33,499 nt of DNA, taken from positions 1 through 33,499 of the forward strand of contig NZ_RXLZ01000055.1 of assembly GCF_003970865.1 (NCBI RefSeq). Reading direction: 5' to 3'. This stretch comes from Stenotrophomonas maltophilia (GTDB taxonomy: Bacteria; Pseudomonadota; Gammaproteobacteria; Xanthomonadales; Xanthomonadaceae). The notes beneath the pieces are model-generated. The model had not been told where the DNA came from, searched no databases, and saw only the letters and a program-made list of their open reading frames with translations. The position numbers were made by a program, and so were the translations under genes. Below, piece by piece: positions 17,759-25,486 of the stretch. The stretch's first letter is position 1, and each line of letters begins with the position of its first letter.

Positions 17759-18967
17759 ATGACCAAGCAAATCCAGGACGCCTACATCGTCGCCGCCACC
17801 CGCACCCCGGTTGGCAAGGCGCCCAAGGGCATGTTCCGCAACACCCGCCCCGACGACATGCTTGCGCATGTGCTGCGCAGCGTCGTCGCACAGGCCCCGG
17901 GCGTGGACGTCAACCGCATCGATGACGCGATCATCGGCTGCGCCATGCCGGAAGCCGAGCAGGGCATGAACGTGGCGCGCATCGGCGTGCTGCTGGCCGG
18001 CCTGCCGAACACCATCGCCGCACAGACCGTGAACCGCTTCTGCTCCTCCGGCCTGCAGGCCGTGGCGCAGGCCGCCGACGCGATCCGCCTGGGCAACGCC
18101 GACCTGATGCTGGCCGGTGGCACCGAGTCGATGTCGATGGTGCCGATGATGGGCAACAAGATCGCCATGGCGCCGAGCGTGTTCGACAACGACCATGTTG
18201 CCATCGCCTACGGCATGGGCATCACCGCCGAGAAGGTGGCCGAAGAGTGGAAGGTCTCGCGCGAAGACCAGGACGCCTTCGCCCTGGCCTCGCACCAGAA
18301 GGCCATGGCCGCGATCCAGAACGGCGACTTCAAGGACGAGATCAGCCCGTACGACATCGTCTCGCACCTGCCGGACCTGGCCGATGGCCAGCGCATCATC
18401 ACCCGCAACAAGCTCGCCGACACCGACGAAGGCCCGCGCCCGGATTCGTCCGCTGAAGGCCTGGCCAAGCTGCGCCCGGTGTTCCGCAACGGCCAGTTCG
18501 GCGGCACCGTCACCGCCGGTAACTCGTCGCAGATGAGCGACGGCGCCGGCGCCGTGCTGCTGGCCTCGGAACAGGCGATCAAGGACTACGGCCTGACCCC
18601 GCTGGCGCGTTTCGTCAGCTTCTCGGTAGCCGGTGTGCGTCCGGAAGTGATGGGCATCGGCCCGATCGCGGCGATTCCGAAGGCACTGAAGCAGGCCGGC
18701 CTGACCCAGGACCAGCTGGACTGGATTGAACTGAACGAAGCATTCGCCGCGCAGTCGCTGGCGGTGATCCGCGATTGCGGCCTGGACCCGAGCAAGGTCA
18801 ACCCGCTGGGCGGCGCCATTGCCCTGGGCCACCCGCTGGGTGCAACCGGCGCGATCCGTACCGCGACCCTGCTGCACGGCCTGCGTCGTCGCCAGCAGAA
18901 GTACGGCATGGTGACCATGTGCATCGGCACCGGCATGGGCGCAGCGGGTATTTTCGAGGCGCTGTAG
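17759..18967 (+). CDS. fadA: Acetyl-CoA C-acyltransferase (3-ketoacyl-CoA thiolase)
   Basis: This thiolase cleaves 3-ketoacyl-CoA with CoA in the last step of beta-oxidation. The 402-residue product has the nucleophilic Cys at about residue 95 in NRFCSSGLQAV. The catalytic His at about 358 lies in ALGHPLGATGAIR, and the second Cys at about 388 in MCIGTGMG. NEAFAAQ is also present. All are thiolase I/II hallmarks. The ATG at 17759 has GAGAG about nine bases upstream. It follows the FadN-type gene by 99 bases and is probably cotranscribed. Substrate chain-length preference cannot be read directly. Confidence 0.96.
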   Translation: MTKQIQDAYIVAATRTPVGKAPKGMFRNTRPDDMLAHVLRSVVAQAPGVDVNRIDDAIIGCAMPEAEQGMNVARIGVLLAGLPNTIAAQTVNRFCSSGLQAVAQAADAIRLGNADLMLAGGTESMSMVPMMGNKIAMAPSVFDNDHVAIAYGMGITAEKVAEEWKVSREDQDAFALASHQKAMAAIQNGDFKDEISPYDIVSHLPDLADGQRIITRNKLADTDEGPRPDSSAEGLAKLRPVFRNGQFGGTVTAGNSSQMSDGAGAVLLASEQAIKDYGLTPLARFVSFSVAGVRPEVMGIGPIAAIPKALKQAGLTQDQLDWIELNEAFAAQSLAVIRDCGLDPSKVNPLGGAIALGHPLGATGAIRTATLLHGLRRRQQKYGMVTMCIGTGMGAAGIFEAL

Positions 18968-19010
18968 GTTCAAAGCGTTGCCGGCGGACGTTTCGGCTTG
19001 CTGTGGGGCC

Positions 19011-19110
19011 CGGGTGGGTGAGGCTGCCCGGGACACGCCGTAAACCCGTCCCTGGGGGCTTGTCAGCGGCATCCATGCCGCTGACAGTCCCGGGCAGCCT
19101 CACCCACCCG
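19011..19110. repeat. Nested palindrome (24-bp outer arms around a 12-bp hairpin)
   Basis: The outer arms CGGGTGGGTGAGGCTGCC... (19011-19034) and their exact reverse complement (19087-19110) match over 24 bases. Inside, TGTCAGCGGCAT-CC-ATGCCGCTGACA (19061-19086) forms a perfect 12-bp hairpin abutting the right arm. Between lies GCCGTAAACCCGTCC(C)TGGGGGC, which recurs in inverted orientation at 19329-19377. This is downstream of the thiolase gene. Confidence 0.85.
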
Positions 19111-19164
19111 TGCCATCCAACATTCCGCGCGGCGGAGGGATGAGCAAAGGCAGGATCAAGAGCT

Positions 19165-19203
19165 GGGATCAGATCCCTTTGCTGCGCAAAGGGATCTGAC
19201 CCC
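19165..19203. repeat. Palindrome with GGGATCTGACCCC ends
   Basis: TCAGATCCCTTTGC (19169-19182) and GCAAAGGGATCTGA (19186-19199) are exact reverse complements around a 3-base loop. The outer GGG/CCC extends the stem to 18 positions with one mismatch. It is of the same general kind as the longer palindromes at 21271-21335 and 29431-29496, but with a different sequence. Confidence 0.8.
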
Positions 19204-19208
19204 AACAA

Positions 19209-19245
19209 GCAAAAAAGGCAGCCATCGGCTGCCTTTTTGCTTTTG
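19209..19245. terminator. Bidirectional terminator between the thiolase gene and poxB
   Basis: The stem AAGGCAGCC / GGCTGCCTT is flanked by AAAAAA on the left and TTTTT on the right, so it can end transcripts in both directions. It lies between convergent genes: the thiolase (stop 18967) and poxB (stop 19489). Confidence 0.85.
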
Positions 19246-19328
19246 CTCTTGCCCTTGATTCCGCCCTTCCCGTCCGCGCCCGCAGGAAACCTGACAGGCG
19301 GGACGGGTGGGCCTTTGCAGGACCGTTC

Positions 19329-19377
19329 GCCGCATGGATGCGGCGACCGAGCCCCCATGGACGGGTTTACGGCGTCC
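19329..19377 (-). repeat. Second, inverted copy of the GCCGTAAACCCGTCC element
   Basis: Read on the minus strand, this gives GACGCCGTAAACCCGTCC(A)TGGGGGCT followed by the hairpin CGCCGCAT-CC-ATGCGGCG. It matches the inner part of the nested palindrome at 19031-19086. The rest of the 18968-19488 spacer holds a short GTTGCT hexamer run (about 19418-19438) and no gene. Confidence 0.75.
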
Positions 19378-19488
19378 CCCGCAACCGGATCCACCTCGCC
19401 AACCCACGGATACCCAGCTGTTGCTGTTGCTGTTGCTTCGACCTTCGCCTCCGCGGGTGCAGGGCGCAGCCCTGCATCGACCAACCCC

Positions 19489-21207
19489 TCACTTCTTCAG
19501 GAAGTTGTCCACCAGCAGATGCTTCACGTCGTCGAAGCGGCCGTTCAATACCGCCTTGGCCGCATACAGCGCCGTACCGGCCACCTGCTTGGCCTCGATC
19601 TGTGGCGGCATCACCAGCTCGGCGCGGCTGGTATGCACGTCCAGCAGCGCCGGGCCACGCTGGGACAGGAAGTCCAGCACCGCTTCCTCCAGGTCCTCGC
19701 TGCGCGTCACCGTGCGGCCGTGGAAGCCGATCACCTCGGCCAGACGGCCGAAGTCCGGATTTTTCAGATCGGTGTAGTTGTCCAGCAGGCCTTCCACCTT
19801 CTGTTCCAGCTCGACGAAGTTCAGCGAACCGTTGTTGAACACCACCACCTTGATCGGCAGGTTCTCCTGCACTGCCGTCAGCAGGTCGCCCAGCAGCATC
19901 GCCAGGCCACCGTCACCGGACAGCGAAATCACCTGACGGCCGGGGAACGCCTTCTGCAGGCCCAGCGCCTGCGGCATCGCGTTGGCCATCGTGCCGTGCA
20001 GCAGGCTGGTCAACGTGCGGCGGCGGCCGTTGACGCGGATATGCCGCAGTACCCACACCATCGGCGAGCCGCCGTCTGCAGTGAACAGCGCATCGTCGCT
20101 GGCATGCTTCGACAGCAGCGCCGTCAGGTGCTGCGGATGGATCAATTCGCCTTCTCCCGGTTGTTCTTCCTGCTCGCGCTTCTTCAGTGCCTTGTCGCGA
20201 CGCCCGATGCACTCGTCCAGGAAGCTGCTGTCCTCGCGCAGCGGCAGCATCGGCAGCAACGCATCCAGCGTCGGTGCGATATCACCGACCACGCCAAGGT
20301 TCACCGGGTGGCGGCGGCCGAGATGGCTGCCATCGCGGTCGACCTGGATGATCGTGGCCTTGTCCGGATAGAACTGGCCCCAGGCGAAATCGGCGCCGAG
20401 CAGCAGCAGCGTGTCGCACTCCATCAGCGTGTGGAAGCCGGACTCGATGCCGAAGATACCGGTCATGCCCATGTTGTACGGGTTGTCCGGCTCGACGAAG
20501 TCCTTGGCGCGCGAGGTATGCGCGATCGGGGCCTGCAGGCGCCGGGCCAGTTCCAGCAGCTGTGCGTGCGCGCCTTGGCAACCGGCGCCGGCGTAGATGC
20601 CGATGCGCTTGCCCTGCCCCAGCAGCTCGGCGATACGCTGCAGTTCGGCGTCGGAAGGACGAAGCACCGGCTGGGTGTAGTGCACCGAGAACGGTACATC
20701 GTGCTTCACCTCGGCCTGGCTGATATCGGCGGGCAGGATCACCACCGCTACGCCGCGGCGGCTGATCGCAGCCTGGCAGGCCAGCGTGACCACACGCCGG
20801 GCCTGTTCGGCGCTGTGCACCTGCTCGCAGAACACCGAACAACTGGCGTAGACCGCCTTGAAGTCCACTTCCTGCGGGAATTCCATGCCCAGCTCGCTGG
20901 TCACCACCTGACTGGCGATCAGCACCATCGGCGCACGGTTGCGGTTGCTCTCGAACACGCCGTTGATGAAATGCAGGCTGCCGGGCCCGCAGGATCCGGC
21001 ACAGGCGGTCAGTTCGCCACTCACCAGCGAATCGGCGCCGGCAGCGAACGCTGCCACTTCTTCATGGCGCACATGCACCCACGCGATCTCGCTGCCATGC
21101 ATCGCATCGGTCACATGGTTGAGCGTATCGCCCACGATGCCGTAGCAACGGCGGACACCGGCCTGCTGCAGGGCGTCCACCACGATTTCGGCCACGCGCT
21201 TGCTCAT
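19489..21207 (-). CDS. poxB: Pyruvate:ubiquinone oxidoreductase PoxB (pyruvate dehydrogenase, cytochrome)
   Basis: PoxB is a peripheral membrane flavoenzyme that oxidatively decarboxylates pyruvate to acetate and CO2, passing electrons to ubiquinone. The product from the ATG at 21207 is 572 residues, the same length as E. coli PoxB. It starts VAEIVVDALQQAGVRRCYG, has HEEVAAFAAGADS with the TPP glutamate, and SCGPGSLHFINGVFES. The C-terminal TPP motif runs from SGDGGLAMLLGDLL to VVFNNGSLNF. The C-terminal stretch RFDDVKHLLVDNFLKK is in the place of the lipid-binding amphipathic peptide. An ATG at 21216 is nine bases earlier, but GAGG is better spaced for 21207. In E. coli the gene is stationary-phase controlled. 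Confidence 0.95.
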   Translation of the reverse strand: MSKRVAEIVVDALQQAGVRRCYGIVGDTLNHVTDAMHGSEIAWVHVRHEEVAAFAAGADSLVSGELTACAGSCGPGSLHFINGVFESNRNRAPMVLIASQVVTSELGMEFPQEVDFKAVYASCSVFCEQVHSAEQARRVVTLACQAAISRRGVAVVILPADISQAEVKHDVPFSVHYTQPVLRPSDAELQRIAELLGQGKRIGIYAGAGCQGAHAQLLELARRLQAPIAHTSRAKDFVEPDNPYNMGMTGIFGIESGFHTLMECDTLLLLGADFAWGQFYPDKATIIQVDRDGSHLGRRHPVNLGVVGDIAPTLDALLPMLPLREDSSFLDECIGRRDKALKKREQEEQPGEGELIHPQHLTALLSKHASDDALFTADGGSPMVWVLRHIRVNGRRRTLTSLLHGTMANAMPQALGLQKAFPGRQVISLSGDGGLAMLLGDLLTAVQENLPIKVVVFNNGSLNFVELEQKVEGLLDNYTDLKNPDFGRLAEVIGFHGRTVTRSEDLEEAVLDFLSQRGPALLDVHTSRAELVMPPQIEAKQVAGTALYAAKAVLNGRFDDVKHLLVDNFLKK

Positions 21208-21216
21208 CGGATACAT

Positions 21217-21240
21217 CCTCGAACGGGGGAACGTCCGAGG
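21217..21240 (-). promoter_or_regulatory. Hairpin that can mask the poxB Shine-Dalgarno sequence
   Basis: On the minus strand CCTCGGACG and CGTTCGAGG pair (with one G-U) around a six-base loop. The 3' arm contains GAGG, the only good ribosome-binding sequence for the ATG at 21207. The CCTC of the 5' arm therefore sequesters the site. This could act as a translational switch, for example temperature-sensitive. This is inferred from sequence pairing only. Confidence 0.5.
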
Positions 21241-21270
21241 CTAGACCCGATGAAGTGATGCCTCCGCAAA

Positions 21271-21335
21271 AAAAGGGGACGGAGGGAATCAAGTCGTATG
21301 TGCCACAAACGACTTGATTCCCTCCGTCCCCTTTT
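21271..21335. repeat. Long palindrome, GGGGACGGAGGG family, copy 1
   Basis: The left arm 21271-21297 (AAAAGGGGACGGAGGG...) and right arm 21309-21335 are perfect 27-base reverse complements around 11 bases that are themselves nearly symmetric. It lies two bases from the stop of the minus-strand gene at 21337 and upstream of poxB, so it can also serve as that gene's terminator (stem plus T run on the minus strand). A close relative is at 29431-29496. Confidence 0.9.
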
Positions 21336-21336
21336 C

Positions 21337-22191
21337 TCAATCGTTGACGTTGATCCAACCTTCCACCGCGCCCTGCTTAGCGTTGCGGTAGCGCAGCTTC
21401 ACCCAGCCGTCCTGTTCATCCAGCAGTTCCACGCGGTCGCCCTGCACCAGATAGCGTTTGGTGCTGGATGCGCCGGGTCGGTCGAACAGGAACAGGCGCG
21501 CGGGTACCACGGTGGCCTGCTGGCCATGCAGCGGCCCGTCCGGCGGTGCACCCAGGCCATCGGCGATGGCGCTCTCCAGCACGCGGCCAGCGGAATCATA
21601 GGTGCGCCAGACCGCCAATGGGCCCTGTTCGTCGGTCTGTTCCCAATGCAGCGCGACGTTCAAGGTATCGCCCAGCATCAGCACGCTCTCGGCGCGGTAC
21701 AGATAGAGTTTCGCGCCTGCAAACCGGTACTGGTCGGTGTACCACATCGGGCCACTGCGGCAGTTGCTGGTCAGGGTGCGGCTCGGACGATCGACCGTCA
21801 GCCCCATCAGGTCACCGCAACTGTCCTTGCCGTGGGTTTCAGCCTGCAGCGCGCGGAACCCGGCACTGGCCGGATCGAACCGGTACACCGCCACTGCTTC
21901 GTTGACCATGCCCACCGATGCACGCGCAATCAGTTCCGGGTAGCCGTCGAAATCGATGTCCTCCAGACCCCATCGCGAATTGCCGTCGGCATCCGCCGCG
22001 CCCGCCAGCGTCTGGCGCTTGCCCGACGGTGACAGCTGCACCGCGATGCTGCCGTCCTGCTGGGGATCGGCATGCGCCTGCACATGCGCGGCCACTTGGA
22101 ACCGTAGCGTTTCGCCCTCGTCCTCCGCCTGCGCCGTCGGTGCCAGCACGCCTGCCAATACCAGGCCCAGCATGCATTCCCTGTAGTTCAT
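21337..22191 (-). CDS. Secreted protein with DxDFDGY motif and C-terminal SH3-like domain
   Basis: This is a predicted periplasmic protein of 284 residues with a signal peptide (MNYRECMLGLVLAGVLAPTA, cleavage likely after AQA). The middle holds EDIDFDGYPELIARASVG, an Asp-rich calcium-loop-like motif seen in XAC2610-type proteins of Xanthomonadaceae. XAC2610 is an immunity protein against a type IV secretion effector. The last ~55 residues (RYLVQGDRVELLDEQDGWVKL...GWINV) resemble a bacterial SH3 domain. The ATG at 22191 has GGGAG five bases upstream. It follows the DUF3574 lipoprotein gene by 36 bases, probably in one transcript. No effector gene is adjacent, so the immunity role is only a possibility. 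Confidence 0.75.
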   Translation of the reverse strand: MNYRECMLGLVLAGVLAPTAQAEDEGETLRFQVAAHVQAHADPQQDGSIAVQLSPSGKRQTLAGAADADGNSRWGLEDIDFDGYPELIARASVGMVNEAVAVYRFDPASAGFRALQAETHGKDSCGDLMGLTVDRPSRTLTSNCRSGPMWYTDQYRFAGAKLYLYRAESVLMLGDTLNVALHWEQTDEQGPLAVWRTYDSAGRVLESAIADGLGAPPDGPLHGQQATVVPARLFLFDRPGASSTKRYLVQGDRVELLDEQDGWVKLRYRNAKQGAVEGWINVND

Positions 22192-22227
22192 CATTGCTCC
22201 CTGCGGCACCGCGGCGGCACCTTCAAC

Positions 22228-22710
22228 TCAGAACGATACCTCGACCGGCTGCCGCGACCACAGCACCGATTGATGCTTGGTCTGCTGCTTCCACGCCAGG
22301 CGGATCGCTTCGATATCGGCGCGACGCTGCGGGGTGTCCTCGTGCAGCACCACCAGCACCTTGGTGCGCAGGCGGTTGGGCGCGGCATCGCCTCGGAACA
22401 GCCACTGGCCATAGGCATCGAACACGGTCAGGCCATCCGGGAAGCGCGGGGTCACCTCCTTGTCCAGGAAGGTGCGCCACTGCGCCTCGCTGATGGTATC
22501 GGCCTGCGGGCGGTTGCCGGCGCCCTGCTCCTCGCCCACGCCGAAGTACAGCTCGCTGCGCACCCAGCCGTGGCCGGCGGACGGGCGTGCGGCATCGCCC
22601 TTCAGTTCGGCGGTGGTGGCCGTGGCATAGGCGCTGGGCGCCTGCGAAGAGAGGCTGGCGCAGCCACTGGTGGCCAGCAGCACGGCGAAGACGAGGCCAA
22701 GGTGTTTCAT
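22228..22710 (-). CDS. DUF3574-type lipoprotein
   Basis: This is a predicted lipoprotein of 160 residues. The signal peptide MKHLGLVFAVLLATSGCASL has a lipobox with Cys at residue 17. The mature part contains RSELYFGVG, FLDKEVTPRFPDGLTVFDAYGQW and KVLVVLHED, the pattern of the uncharacterised DUF3574 family. The ATG at 22710 has GGAG eight bases upstream; the open frame further upstream is not used. It precedes the SH3-domain protein gene by 36 bases and is divergent from the TonB-dependent receptor. Function unknown. Confidence 0.85.
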   Translation of the reverse strand: MKHLGLVFAVLLATSGCASLSSQAPSAYATATTAELKGDAARPSAGHGWVRSELYFGVGEEQGAGNRPQADTISEAQWRTFLDKEVTPRFPDGLTVFDAYGQWLFRGDAAPNRLRTKVLVVLHEDTPQRRADIEAIRLAWKQQTKHQSVLWSRQPVEVSF

Positions 22711-22845
22711 CGGTACAGCTCCGGGGAAGGGGGACAAGGCGAGCCGGCAGCGTACAGCGCCACCGGCCCGGCGTGCTGATGCCAGCAGGGCATCAACTCG
22801 TGCCGGACCGGCAGGGGCTTGCATCGGCACCGGCCATCACGCGAA

Positions 22846-22864
22846 GATAATATATCGCTTCATC
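22846..22864 (+). promoter_or_regulatory. AT-rich site upstream of the TonB receptor, weak Fur-box similarity
   Basis: GATAATATATCGCTTCATC stands out as AT-rich in a GC-rich setting between two divergent genes. It matches the 19-base Fur consensus at 11 positions, which is marginal. It may simply be a promoter -10 region for the receptor. I could not fit a convincing -35 box. Confidence 0.3.
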
Positions 22865-22924
22865 CGGATGGATGTAAGTGAAACCATCTCCCCCTTCCCC
22901 GTCGTCGTTGTTGCTGGAGCCCCC

Positions 22925-25360
22925 ATGTCCGCCCGCCTGCCTGCGTCGCCGCTCGGCCTCGCCATCGCCCTCTCTCTTTCCTCCGCTGCCGTCCCGGCCC
23001 TCGCCCAGGACGCCACCAATCTGGACACGGTGATCGTCACCGGCACCCGTGCCGCCGACCGCACCGTGCTCGAATCCACCTCGCCGGTGGATGTGCTCAC
23101 CGCCGAGGACATCCGCAAGGCCGGCGTGGTCAACGGCGAGCTGGGCAGTGCGTTGCAGGCGCTGCTGCCGTCGTTCAACTTCCCGCGCCAGTCCAACTCC
23201 GGTGGCGCCGACCACGTGCGCGCGGCACAGCTGCGTGGCCTGTCGCCGGACCAGGTACTGGTGCTGGTCAATGGCAAGCGCCGCCACCACACCGCGCTGG
23301 TCAACACCGACAGCAAGATCGGCAAGGGCACCACCCCGGTCGACTTCAATTCGATTCCGGTCAGCGCGATCAAGCGCATCGAAGTGCTGCGTGACGGCGC
23401 CGGTGCGCTGTATGGCTCGGATGCGGTGGCCGGTGTGATCAACGTGATCCTCGACAACGGCGGCGACGGTGGCGAGATCGAGGCCAGCTACGGCGCCAAC
23501 CACACCGACCTCAAGCCGATCGGGCGTACCCTCACCGACGGCCAGACCGGCAACATCAGCGCCAAGGTCGGCACCTCGCTTGGCGAAGACGGCGGCTTCC
23601 TGCGCGTGGGCCTGGAGTACAAGCACCGCAATGGCACCAACCGCGCCGGCTTCGACCAGATCCCGCCGTGGGACCAGACCCCGGACAACCTGGCGCTGCA
23701 GGGCAAGCGCAACTATGTGCTGGGCGATGGCAAGAGCAAGGACATCAACCTGTGGCTGAACACCGAGATCCCGGTGGGCCAGACCTCGACGTTCTACGCC
23801 TTCGGCACCTTCAACCAGCGTGACACCGAAGGCGCGAACTACTTCCGCTATCCCGATGGCGATGCCAACTGGAAGCAGGTCTATCCGAACGGCTACCGGC
23901 CGATCTCCGAAGGCGAGAACCGCGACGTGCAGGCCGTGGCCGGCGTGCGCGGGCAGTGGGGTGAATGGAGCTACGATGGCAGCCTGGATTACGGCCAGAA
24001 CGACTTCACCTACCGCCTGCGTGATTCGCTCAACGCGTCGCTGGGCCCGACCAGCCCGACCCGCTTCAAGACCGCTGACTACGAATACGCGCAGACCGTG
24101 GGCAACCTCGACCTGAGCCGCGTATTCCCCCAGAGCGACAGCATCAGCCACACCCTGGGCCTGGGCGTGGAAGCGCGCCATGAGCGCTACCAGACCCGTC
24201 CCGGCGACCCGGCCAGCTATGCGGCCGGCCCGTACACCGACCGCCCGACCGGTTCGCAGGCCGGTGGTGGCCTGACCCCGCAGGATGCGGCGCGCCTGTC
24301 GCGCGATGTCGCCAGCGCCTACGCCAGCCTGTCCAGCCAATTCGGCGAGAAGTTCTCCACCGACCTGGCCGCGCGCTACGAGCACAACGACGATTTCGGC
24401 GGCGAACTGACCGGCAAGCTCGGCCTGCGCTATGAATTCACTCCGGCGTTCGCATTGCGCGGTGCCATCTCCAACAACTTCCGCGCACCGTCGCTGGCAC
24501 AGATCGGCTACGAATCCACCTCCACCGGCTACAACGCCGGCGGCCAGCTGGTACAGGGCCGCCTGTTGTCGGTCAACAATCCGATCGCGCGTGGCCTGGG
24601 TGCGCAGAACCTGAAGCCGGAGAAGTCGATCAACACCTCGCTGGGCTTCACCAGCCGTATCGGCGAGCATTTCGACCTGTCGCTGGACTTCTTCCAGATC
24701 GACATCGACGACCGCATCGCGCTGTCGGAGAGCATCACCGGCGATGCACTGACCGACTTCGTGGCCGCCAACTACGGCGTCAGCGGCCTGCAGAGCGCCA
24801 GCTTCTTCGTCAACGCGGCCGATACCCGCACCCGAGGCGCCGAACTGGTGAGCAACTGGCGCCAGTCGCTGGGCGATGGCCAGCTGCTGCTGACCGGCAC
24901 CTATGCGTACACCAAGACCACGCTGAAGAACGTGCTGGCCACCCCGGCACAGCTGCGTGCGCTGAATCCGGACTATGTGCTGTTCGGCATCGAAGAAACC
25001 AACACGCTTACCGATGCCACGCCGCGCACGCGCGGCAGCTTCTCGGCCGCATGGAGCAACGACCACTGGTCGCTGAGCAGCCGCGTGAACCGCTACGGCA
25101 GCGCCACCCGCGTGTTCAACTTCGGTGACGGCTACATCCCGCGCCAGACCTACCAGGCCGAATGGCAGCTGGATGCGGAAGTGGAGTACCGCATCACCCC
25201 GCAGTGGAGCGTGGCCATCGGCGGGCAGAACCTGACCGACAACTACCCGGATCGATCCAACAGCGATATCCACTACTTCGGCAACCTGCCGTACGACGTG
25301 CTGTCGCCGATCGGCAGCAACGGTGCGTATTACTACGGCCGCGTCCGCTATACGTTCTGA
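22925..25360 (+). CDS. TonB-dependent outer-membrane receptor
   Basis: This is an outer-membrane active transporter driven by TonB-ExbBD, probably for an iron chelate or another scarce nutrient. The 811-residue product has a signal peptide ending VPALAQ (about residue 30) and a TonB-box-like DTVIVTGT. A plug domain follows (VDVLTAEDIRKAG to VLRDGAGALYGSDAVAGVIN). The large barrel ends in YYYGRVRYTF, with the C-terminal Phe required for barrel assembly. The ATG at 22925 has GGAG five bases upstream; an ATG at 22868 would add 19 residues before the signal. There is no ligand-specific neighbour, so the substrate is unknown. Confidence 0.93.
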   Translation: MSARLPASPLGLAIALSLSSAAVPALAQDATNLDTVIVTGTRAADRTVLESTSPVDVLTAEDIRKAGVVNGELGSALQALLPSFNFPRQSNSGGADHVRAAQLRGLSPDQVLVLVNGKRRHHTALVNTDSKIGKGTTPVDFNSIPVSAIKRIEVLRDGAGALYGSDAVAGVINVILDNGGDGGEIEASYGANHTDLKPIGRTLTDGQTGNISAKVGTSLGEDGGFLRVGLEYKHRNGTNRAGFDQIPPWDQTPDNLALQGKRNYVLGDGKSKDINLWLNTEIPVGQTSTFYAFGTFNQRDTEGANYFRYPDGDANWKQVYPNGYRPISEGENRDVQAVAGVRGQWGEWSYDGSLDYGQNDFTYRLRDSLNASLGPTSPTRFKTADYEYAQTVGNLDLSRVFPQSDSISHTLGLGVEARHERYQTRPGDPASYAAGPYTDRPTGSQAGGGLTPQDAARLSRDVASAYASLSSQFGEKFSTDLAARYEHNDDFGGELTGKLGLRYEFTPAFALRGAISNNFRAPSLAQIGYESTSTGYNAGGQLVQGRLLSVNNPIARGLGAQNLKPEKSINTSLGFTSRIGEHFDLSLDFFQIDIDDRIALSESITGDALTDFVAANYGVSGLQSASFFVNAADTRTRGAELVSNWRQSLGDGQLLLTGTYAYTKTTLKNVLATPAQLRALNPDYVLFGIEETNTLTDATPRTRGSFSAAWSNDHWSLSSRVNRYGSATRVFNFGDGYIPRQTYQAEWQLDAEVEYRITPQWSVAIGGQNLTDNYPDRSNSDIHYFGNLPYDVLSPIGSNGAYYYGRVRYTF

Positions 25361-25371
25361 TTCGCCAGTCT

Positions 25372-25428
25372 GGTAGTGCCGGCCGCTGGCCGGCAACCTC
25401 AGGGCGCCGGCCAGCGGCCGGCACTACC
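25372..25428. repeat. Compact inverted pair of SMAG repeats
   Basis: A forward GTAGTGCCGGCCGCTGGCC element (25372-25395) and its inverse (25405-25428) are separated by only nine bases, so together they form one long stem-loop 12 bases after the TonB receptor stop. It may serve as the 3' end or stabiliser of that mRNA. Confidence 0.9.
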
Positions 25429-25486
25429 TTGATTCGTAGCCTGCCCTCGACCCCACGTACACGCCCACGCTGGCAAGCTGGGCGTC

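Noticed and set aside
15302..19072. A 1256-codon open frame on the minus strand opposite the FadN-type and thiolase genes
   Set aside because: It is the antisense shadow expected from very high GC at third positions. Its translation is low-complexity (rich in Gly, His, Arg, Gln) with no family motifs, while the plus strand carries two clear enzymes.
19418..19438. GTTGCT hexamer run as a phase-variation tract
   Set aside because: It has only about three units, is downstream of poxB, and lies in no promoter or coding frame.
22793..25396. An 867-codon minus-strand open frame opposite the TonB receptor
   Set aside because: Same antisense artefact. The plus strand shows a signal peptide, plug motif and terminal Phe of a real receptor.
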